Notes under the pieces: model-generated
Told to the model about the DNA's origin: nothing
What the model saw: the letters and a program-made list of their open reading frames with translations, nothing else
Databases searched by the model: none
Part shown: in pieces, positions 56,631 to 64,000 of the stretch
Layout: the number at the start of each line of letters is the position of its first letter
How positions within the stretch are numbered: position 1 is the stretch's first letter
Assembly (NCBI GenBank): GCA_027943335.1
Contig: BSBK01000522.1
Span: 62,001 to 126,000, forward strand
Reading direction: 5' to 3'
DNA: 64,000 nt
Origin: Chamaecyparis obtusa
Lineage: Eukaryota; Streptophyta; Pinopsida; Cupressales; Cupressaceae
Position numbers and translations under genes: made by a program

Positions 56631-57571
56631 ATGGCATTCTATAGGAGGGATAGTCCAAAATTTGATCCTAGAAACTTTGATAGTTGGAAGAATAAGATGC
56701 AAACTCATTTTCTATGTTTGGGCATCAATTACTAGTTGATTACAAAGAATAAGGTAGCTATGAATACTGAGAATGACTTGCCATCATCTAATGATGATGA
56801 AAAGAAGGTATTCTCATACAACATGGTCACAAGGGAAGCACTAATCAACACACTCTCTAAAGGAGAATTTACTAAAGTTAAAGACTTGGATTTAGCACAC
56901 TAGATTTGGAAAAGATTAGAAGCACTATATGAAGGAGACAAGTATACCAAGAAAGTGAAGTGACAGAACTGGAAAACAAAGATGGAGAAGATAGAAATGA
57001 AGGATGATGAAAGTATTAGGGCCCATGTTCAAAGGGTTACAAAGGTTGTGGTTGGAATCAGAAACTGTGGAGGCACTTATGATGAAGAAGAAATCATTGC
57101 AAAGATCCTTGGATCATTGACACCTATTTACAAGACTAAGGTTATATCTATACAAGAAACTATACCTTTAACTCTGAACTTTAGCAGAGAAATGTTGATT
57201 GCAAAGCTAACTACCTTTGAAGCTACTGGAATGGGATATTATGTACCAAAAGTTGAATCTACATTCAAAGCATCTGCACACAAGAGGATAATGTCTACAC
57301 TTTCGAGCACCAGAAGTGAGAACCTAAAAGAAGAGATTGGTGAATATGCCGAGGAATGGGAATAGATACAAGAAGGTGAAATAAATATGGATAAACTTGT
57401 TGCATTGATTTCTAGAAGAGAAAATAAAGGTAAGGGTAAATTTGAAGGAAAGTTACCTTTGAAATGTTTTTCATGCAATAAGGTAGGTCATTTTGCATCT
57501 AGATGTCCTACAAGAGTTCCTAAGTACAAGCTTAAATTTTTCAAGTCTAAGTATTCAAAGGATAAGGAATG
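56631..57571 (+). pseudogene. Element E copia gag
   Basis: ATG at 56631 (MAFYRRDSPKFDPRNFDSWK) opens a UBN2-type gag. One frame runs to 57571 with stops near 56733, 56902, 56962 and 57363 and no frameshift. The CCHC knuckle CFSCNKVGHFASRC is at about 57463-57504. The frame is interrupted by element H and resumes at 60923. Confidence 0.88.
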
Positions 57572-58052
57572 TGTAAGAATTTGCCTAAGGCAAAGAATAA
57601 AAGTCAAGATCTAGAAGATCAAGAGATAGCACAAGAGAGATAGGAAAAATAATCAAATAATTGATTATAGCTAATTGAATTGAATACAAAGTAAGAGTGT
57701 CTAAATATATAGGCAATGCAATAAGACTACATCTTAAGGAGATGATAAGATATCACCCACACAAGGTGGAATCACATGTCCGCCAACGGTGGATCATCCT
57801 CCATTGTACATCAAAGTATAAGAAACATGTGTAACAATGAGAGGATGATAATGTGATAAGAGCACTAAAGGTGGATCTCACACACAAAGAGGTATATGAT
57901 GACAACTATCACACCTAAAGTGGAAATTATCCTAACCATGTGCTAAAATGAAATGCAAAATCTTAGGTGTCACAATGACAACTAATATGAAAATGCCTTA
58001 TCCTAAGTAAACTTAATTAAAGTGTAATTAGTAATATTTAATTACACCAACA
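57572..58052 (-). mobile_element. Element H left LTR (its 3' LTR)
   Basis: TGTAAGAATTTGCC...TTACACCAACA in plus coordinates. On the minus strand a TATA-like CTATATATTT lies near 57701-57710. Confidence 0.93.
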
Positions 58053-58061
58053 CCCCCCCTT
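58053..58061 (-). other. Polypurine tract of element H
   Basis: Minus-strand AAGGGGGGG directly before TGTTGGTG. Similar CTCCCCTTAGGAAGAA motifs recur inside at 58418 and 58788. Confidence 0.7.
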
Positions 58062-58395
58062 AAGTGCAACTTAGGGGAATGCACTTAAACTCACAATGCA
58101 ATATGGGTCCAGGCTACTAGGCCATGTTAGGTACCCATGTACAATATGAAAGAACAATTCAATCTCTCATAAAGTGGAGAAAGAGGGAAAACCTCATGGG
58201 AAAAACCCTCCCCCAAAAGAGAGATGAATACAAGATGCATGCATGAATGGAGTAATCAAGACCCCCCTATTATGACATACATCATGCATATAAAATAAAA
58301 AATCCCCCCAAAGGAAGGAAACAAAGAGACATGATATCCCCCCATAATGAGTAATCTCCTCCAATGATGGTAAATGCTTGAAGACAAAACATAGT

Positions 58396-59646
58396 TCAAT
58401 GCCTACAAACAAGTTTTCTCCCCTTAGGAAGAAGATACACCAAGTATAGATGTAATAAGGCTTCCCATTGTGGATAGGAAGTAGGAAGGGGAATCCAAAT
58501 GAAGTATGATGTCTTTGAAGTATGCCCAAGTGTCACCATGTCCTTGGTTGAGGAAGATGTCATGAACCAATCAGGAGAAAGCCTAGTAGAAGAAGGTGAC
58601 AAACAAAGAGCCAATGATAACTAATCCACATAAGAATTTGGATTAAACTCCAAAGAAAAAGATCCCTCCTCAAATGAAGAAGATGGAAGAGAATCAAGAA
58701 ATCTCCCCCTCGATGTAGAATGTACACCAATGATAGGTGTGCCTGGATCAATGTAGAAACTACATCAAGAATATTGAATAATGTTCCTCCCCTTAGGAAG
58801 AAACAAGTCCATAGGTGTATCAATGAATCCTCCCCAATCTAAAGGAAGAATCCTTAAAATGTATGATGTCTCAGGGAAATGAATAGGAATCTCCAACACA
58901 TGAGTATGATCAAACTGAACCATGCAATGTGACATCTCAAGTGAAGTTTGAGATTCATGAAAACCAATCTCCAAAGGCTCAAATATCTTCTCTGAAGTTA
59001 AAGAGACCTCCTCCAAATTTTGTATCAAAGGATCCACAATCATGTCAATCTCGAAAGAAGGATCAAGTGGAGAATGAAGATGAGGGTCAACATACTCCGT
59101 CAAAACAACTAAAGAAGGATCATCCTCAACAAAGAGAATATGAATGCCATCAATGAAGTCTCCCAAATCTGAAATGTAGGACTCCACAAAAAAACCTGCA
59201 ATGTCTGTTAAGTAGGCATCCCATGGAACTATAACTGGAAGACAAGGAATATCTTGCTGCACTGAATCACAAGAGTGAGTGGCTATAGGAAGACATGTAT
59301 CATCAACAGATGTGATCTCAGTAGGAGGAGAAGGAGCTGCAATTGGAGGTTTTGGACATTTTGGAAGTGGAGGAATATGTGGATCTCCATACATTTCCCA
59401 AAGAATAGTCCAAAGATTAGGAATATTCATTGTTTCATCTTCTTAGTCATCAAGGGAATCCATAACATCCATATCCATATTCAAATAGATAACCTTAACA
59501 ACTTTTGAGTAAGAGTCACAATTGTAAGGACTTTTAGGTCTATACTCATACAAATAGGACAATAGGTTATGCTCACTAAGATGAGCAAGAACCAATTCAC
59601 TCCATTTCTTATAGTTCCCTCTTGTCAACTTAATTAAACCATCCAT
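58396..59646 (-). pseudogene. Element H single reading frame: gag-like start, unknown acidic/proline-rich remainder
   Basis: One frame of about 417 codons from ATG at 59646, with three stops and no frameshift. The N-terminus (LIKLTRGNYKKWSELVLAHL) resembles the start of a copia gag (LxGxNYxxW). A proline-rich patch follows (PPLPKCPKPPIAAPSPP), then an acidic, hydrophobic stretch (HILFVEDDPSLVVLTEYVDP) that I do not recognise. There is no zinc knuckle, protease or polymerase. 59647-60428 is leader-like and AT-rich with no trusted gene, and 58062-58395 is untranslated. Confidence 0.6.
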
Positions 59647-60428
59647 GATGTAATTCTCACATGAAATAATGAGATAAAAAAATCAATGCACCCCCCAAAA
59701 TGCAATGAACCAAATAACCCCCTCAAAATAGATGATTTTGGCACTTTATATATAGTGCGTGTACAATAGCCACTTGCCAAAATGAATCAAAGTGGACTTC
59801 TGATTTTGATGTTTACAATACAAAATATGAAGCTATAGCAGACTCAAGAAGATAAGACACAAGATCACTCAAAGATCTAATCAATTACAAGTGCAAAAAT
59901 AGGCCAAAATAGACCAAATTTTGAAAGTAATATGTCCACTCAAAATTTATCCAAACTGATACTAGATCTAGAAAGTAGACAAAAAATCATGAACTTTAAA
60001 AAAAAATAGCACCTAAAAATGTGTCCATATGAGCCCGAATGAAGCCTCTAAATTTGTAAAAATTGGGATTTTCAATTTTCAAAAAATATAAAAAATAGAG
60101 ATCAAAAATCACCTACACCATTGTGTAGATCATGAAATTCTACCCCAAAACAAAAAAAATTGCTTCAAAAAAGGAGTCCGGATGACTGAGATATCGTTGT
60201 TTGAAATTTGCCTCTGAAATTATTTTTTCTGAATCATCGCCGCTGAACCTTGAAAATTCAAATGGCTCTAGATTTGGCTTCAGATGTCCAATTTGGATGA
60301 AAAAAAATTTTATTTCAAGGTTTTTTGACCTTCTCAATGTGATGCCAACCTTTGATTTGCACCAGCAAGCTCCAATTTTGACTTGCAATAAAAATCTCTC
60401 AAAATAGGCTATACAATGAAACTCAGAT

Positions 60429-60441
60429 GGCTCTGATACCA
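60429..60441 (-). other. Primer-binding site of element H
   Basis: Minus-strand TGGTATCAGAGCC directly abuts the LTR end. Confidence 0.92.
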
Positions 60442-60922
60442 TGTAAGAATTTGCCTAAGGCAAAGAATAAAAGCCAAGATCTAGAAGCTCAAGAGATAGC
60501 ACAAGAGAGATAAGAAAAATAATCAAATAATTGATTATAGCTAATTGAATTGAATACAAAGTAGGAGTGCCTAAATATATAGGCAATGCAATAAGACTAC
60601 ATCTTAAGGAGATGATAAGATATCACCCACACAAGGTGGTATCACATGTCCAACAAAGGTGGATCATCCTCCATTGTACATCAAAGTATGAGAAACATGT
60701 GTAACAATGAGAGGATGATAATGTGATAAGAGCACTAAAGGTGGATCTCACACACAAAGAGGTATGTGATGACAACTATCACACCTAAAGTAGAAATTAT
60801 CCTAACCATGTGCTAAAATGAAATGCAAACTCCTAGGTGTCACAATGAAAACTAATATGAAAATGCATTATCCTAAGTAAACTTAAGTAAAGTGTAATTA
60901 GTAATATTTAATTACACCAACA
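60442..60922 (-). mobile_element. Element H right LTR (its 5' LTR)
   Basis: 481 bp, the same length as the left LTR. Confidence 0.93.
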
Positions 60923-61089
60923 AAATGCTATTATGTTAGTGAAGGTATTTCTGGTCATGATGATTTAGATTATGAGGAGATTGGATTTGTTTCTATTAAA
61001 GATGAACTAGTATATGAGGAAAAGGCTTTAGTATCACATGTTCATAAGAAATATGAATGGATTATAAACAGTGGTTGTTCACATCATAT
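60923..61089 (+). pseudogene. Element E protease start
   Basis: Continues the gag frame (CYYVSEGISGHDDLDYEEIG) into WIINSGCSHHIV, the copia protease motif WIIDSGCSHHM with the catalytic Asp changed to Asn. It is cut at 61090 by element F. Confidence 0.82.
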
Positions 61090-62402
61090 TGTTAGGAATA
61101 GTCCCAAGAGATAATTGAGAGGGGGGGGGGGGGGGGGTGAATCAGTTATCTACAAGTTTCAATTCTTTATCCAATTAAGTATACTTAAATATAAAGCATA
61201 AAAACAATGAAAGAACACTTGAACACAACACCAATATTTTGGTTACGGAGAAACCCAAATAGGTAAAAACCCTGAAGGGACTTGATACCCACTAATATTT
61301 TGTACTAGTGTATAATGATCCTTGCTAGAAGATCCTTTACCTTGTTAGGAGTAGCTTTACAATATATTTAAGCATAATAGACCTAGTTAAGGGTCGGACC
61401 CTGTTAGGAGTCTTTTACAATTGTCCCTGTTAGGGGAGAGGACACACTGTCTGAGAGATCACTGCTCAAATGGGTGAAGGCTAGAACCTTCTAAATAACA
61501 TAGATACACTATATCTAGATCTTGGTGAACTGCACTTTGACCTGCTATCTGGATCAGTTCCAATGAATAGCACAAGTACTTTACTTGGTCACGTTGACCT
61601 TCTTCTGATGGTTCCACAACTCGCACACTCTGCTCTGCTCTAGTTGATCAACCATGAACCACACTTCAACAATCACAAATGACTGCCTCTAAATATATTT
61701 CCTCTAAATGATATAATCAAGTCAGCCTATTAGAACCACCTTGAAATAATATTAGAGAAACCATAATAAACTCCAACAAACATTTTGTCAGCTCTATTAT
61801 GCACGCAACTCATTCTAGGTCCTGTCTAATAAAATAAATGTAAACGCACGCTACATACTGTCGGCTCTACCAAAACAATTGGAACTTTCTCTGTAAACTG
61901 AATTAACTTATGCACTCTTAAATGAACATCAATAATACTTCTCCAAGCTTAACTCCAAGGGCACATACCCTCAAGATAGGTGCAACTCAAGAACCAATAA
62001 AATCTCTATCGGCTCTTCTGAACAAACACAAGAAAATGCTACTGGTGAATAGCGACTGCATAACTTCACTTGCTTTCATCATCAAACTATGCATCCATAG
62101 ACTTAACATCACTAACATGTCTTTAACATATATCCAAGGGTGCATGCCCATAGGACAACTGTATGGACAACCATACATAGGACACTATTTGTTACTTTGT
62201 CAGGAGCACTGCTGACACCAACTGCAATATAATTGTCTATGCTAACAGTTAACCTTTGTGCCCATGATATCATGCTGATATCATGTCCATGCTACATATA
62301 TAGAAAGATTACTATATAAGACCTCCATGCATGCTACTTTCCATATGTTGTCATCAATGACAAACATACAGTCAGTATTGGCCTGCTGGAAAATCTCCAA
62401 CA
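61090..62402 (-). mobile_element. Element F: left LTR (its 3' LTR) of Ty1/copia
   Basis: TGTTAGGAATAG...ATCTCCAACA, 1313 bp, with TGTT/AACA ends. It is inserted in the protease of element E. The polypurine tract (minus-strand CCAAAGGGGGAGAT, 62403-62416) follows at once. The second LTR is beyond the window. It carries a run of 17 G at 61121-61137. Confidence 0.85.
61109..61151 (-). other. LTR-terminal hairpin of element F (G17 loop)
   Basis: Arms AGATAATTGA and TCAGTTATCT pair over 10 bp with one mismatch. Confidence 0.6.
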
Positions 62403-63328
62403 ATCTCCCCCTTTGGCATTGATGGCAACATATGGAATGAAAAACCATCACTAACTCAAATGAAAATTTATTTTATAACATTCTCCATTTCCTCAACTGT
62501 ACTGCCATCATAACTAAATGTTTCCCCCCCTTAGTACATTACTCCTCTTTTTACTTCTATTTTTTATGACTCTATATATACTCCCCCTTTGACATCAATG
62601 GCAAAGGGCACTGTTCATTGTAAGCACCGGTACTACTCCTGAGGTAGAGTAGTCAACCTTCCACCAGTCCCAAAGGACTGATGCCTTTCCTACTTCCTTC
62701 TAAGTAGAATCAGGGAAGGGAATTACTCCCAACTTCCCCCTAAGATACTCAAAAGTATCCTTAGGCAAGGGCTTTGTGAATATATTTGCCAACTATTCTT
62801 TAGTACTCACATAGTCCAACTTGACTTCTTTCTCTGCCACTTTCTCTCTTAGGAAGTGATACTTGATCTCAATGTGCTTTGTCTTTGCATGCATCACAGG
62901 GTTCTTTGACATATTGATAGTGCTAGTGTTATCACAGTGAATAACAATAGGATAATAAATTTGAATTCCAAAATCTTTTATCATTTTCTTGATCCAAACA
63001 ATTGTAGAACAATTCAAGGCTGTTGCAACATACTCCACTTTTGTTGTTGACTGAGAAATACAATTTTGTTTCTTGCTTGTCTAGGTGACAAGTCTATCAC
63101 CAAGAAACACTACTCCACCTGAAGTACTCTTTCTATCATCAACACATCCTGCCCAATCTGCATCAGTGTACACATGAAGCTCAACATTTTTTGAATTAGG
63201 ATACCATAGACCATAATCTATAGTGCCCTGCAAGTATCTGAATATTCTTTTTACTGCCATGAGGTGACTTTGTTTAGGCTCTGCTGCAAATCTTCCAACT
63301 ATGCCAACTTCATTGGAAATATCATTGC
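62403..63328 (-). pseudogene. Element F: copia RNase H and 3' untranslated region
   Basis: From about 63325 down to 62700 the minus strand encodes the last part of copia pol: SHLMAVKRIFRYLQGT, YTDADWAGCVDDRKST, QSTTKVEYVATALNCS, HCDNTSTINMSKNPVMHAKT and the C-terminal IFTKPLPKDTFEYLR. There are stops near 63080 and 62807. The copia sequence stops at DISNEVG (about 63328), where unrelated DNA begins. 62403-62640 is untranslated and has a second polypurine-like motif near 62580. Confidence 0.88.
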
Positions 63329-64000
63329 CAAAAGGGTGTTTGATTATGTAATTAGGCCAGTTTGAAGTCTTTTAGCCATTGGGAGTAAAGGGTAAGTCTA
63401 GAAACCTTGAAACCACTTTAATAGATATCCTTATATACCTCAAATGATGAATTACACATGTGAACATAGGTAGCACATAAAGTGTACACATAAATTTTCT
63501 TAAGTCATGAAACATACATGTAGCACATAGATTATAAAGCATACAACATGAATTCACTTAAGTCATGCACGTAGCCCATACACATGAATTTAGGTTATGA
63601 ATAATGTACTTGAATATACATGAATACACTTAAGGAATAAATTGTACACATGAGTACATACACACAAGCATATTTACATACTAACAATGAATAAATGAAC
63701 ACACAATTTACAAATTGGATCGAATATCAAGTTTCATATATATCAAAATGAACAATAATTTTGTACATAGTTACATCTCAACATATCTAGATACAATGTG
63801 GCATATGCCATCTCCAAATGTATCATATGACATCTCAAAATAAGAAGTTCAACTATAAATATTTCTAGGACATCCTATTCTACTGGTGGATCATCAAAAT
63901 GCAACCTTTTTGAAGTACTCTTTGGCTCTAATGGATCCTACATTCAAACACAAAAGTGAAACCCCAAGTTAGATTAAAATTCAGAATCATAGTCAACAAT
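63329..64000. other. Unassigned AT-rich sequence interrupting element F
   Basis: Contains loosely repeated CACATGAAT, CACTTAAG and GTACATA motifs and no reading frame above background. The abrupt loss of copia homology suggests the edge of a further insertion, probably an LTR, but only one end is visible. Confidence 0.45.

Larger units (their letters stand above)
57572..60922 (-). mobile_element. Element H: small non-autonomous LTR retrotransposon
   Basis: 3351 bp with two 481-bp LTRs. Flanks GAATG (57567-57571) and AAATG (60923-60927) form a 5-bp duplication with one change. The primer site at 60429-60441 and polypurine tract at 58053-58061 give minus orientation. The interior has one decayed frame and no pol domains. 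By eye the LTRs differ at 17 of 481 positions and by no indels, so it is a fairly young insertion. Confidence 0.92.

Noticed and set aside
60140..60407. Overlapping frames on both strands in element H
   Set aside because: They lie in the leader between primer site and the supported frame, overlap on opposite strands, and have no recognisable content.

Overview
The window looks like intergenic DNA from a large, repeat-rich seed-plant nuclear genome. A gymnosperm is my best guess, inferred from long AT-rich LTRs, Tat-type Ty3/gypsy elements, several decayed Ty1/copia families and deep nesting; this is not proven. I found no intact host gene, rRNA gene or functional tRNA gene. Almost every stretch over 300 bp can be assigned to a transposable element (TE), and nearly all coding sequence is broken by stops or frameshifts. 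Many of the stops fit CAA/CAG to TAA/TAG or TGG to TAG/TGA changes, as expected from methyl-cytosine decay.

Layout. (1) 1-5910: a non-autonomous LTR element (plus) with only gag and protease, followed in frame by a hydrophobic tail. Its LTRs carry tRNA-like modules, and its 3' LTR holds a foreign 0.64-kb solo LTR. (2) 5911-8707 and 52487-52919: an old Ty1/copia element (plus), split by everything between. (3) 8708-52486: a large non-autonomous LTR element (minus, 'element B') inserted in that copia. (4) 12965-44304: a Tat-like Ty3/gypsy element (plus, 'element C', target duplication CAACT) inserted in B. (5) Inside C: a Ty1/copia element (17556-25338, minus, 'element D', target duplication ATTTT) in gag, and an 11.4-kb CACTA DNA transposon (26971-38355) in the upstream RNase H. 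The CACTA holds an eleven-copy 174-bp satellite, shuffled duplications, foldbacks and captured fragments of the nucleolar GTPase gene NOG1. (6) 48151-52269: a 5'-truncated LINE (minus) in B's 3' LTR, with a long extra reading frame after its RNase H. (7) 52925-55350: a copia-type solo LTR ('element G') containing a MITE-like element. (8) 55374-61089: a copia element ('element E', plus) interrupted by a small, young non-autonomous LTR element ('element H', 57572-60922, minus). (9) 61090 to about 63328: another minus-strand copia ('element F'). (10) about 63329-64000: unassigned AT-rich DNA.

The nesting gives relative ages: old copia, then B, then C, then D and the CACTA; separately E, then H and F. 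The observations I rate highest are a covarying hairpin with a C-rich loop at the 3' end of four different copia LTR families, the extra frame in the LINE, the NOG1 capture with satellite in the CACTA, and the Gag-Pro-hydrophobic architecture of the first element.
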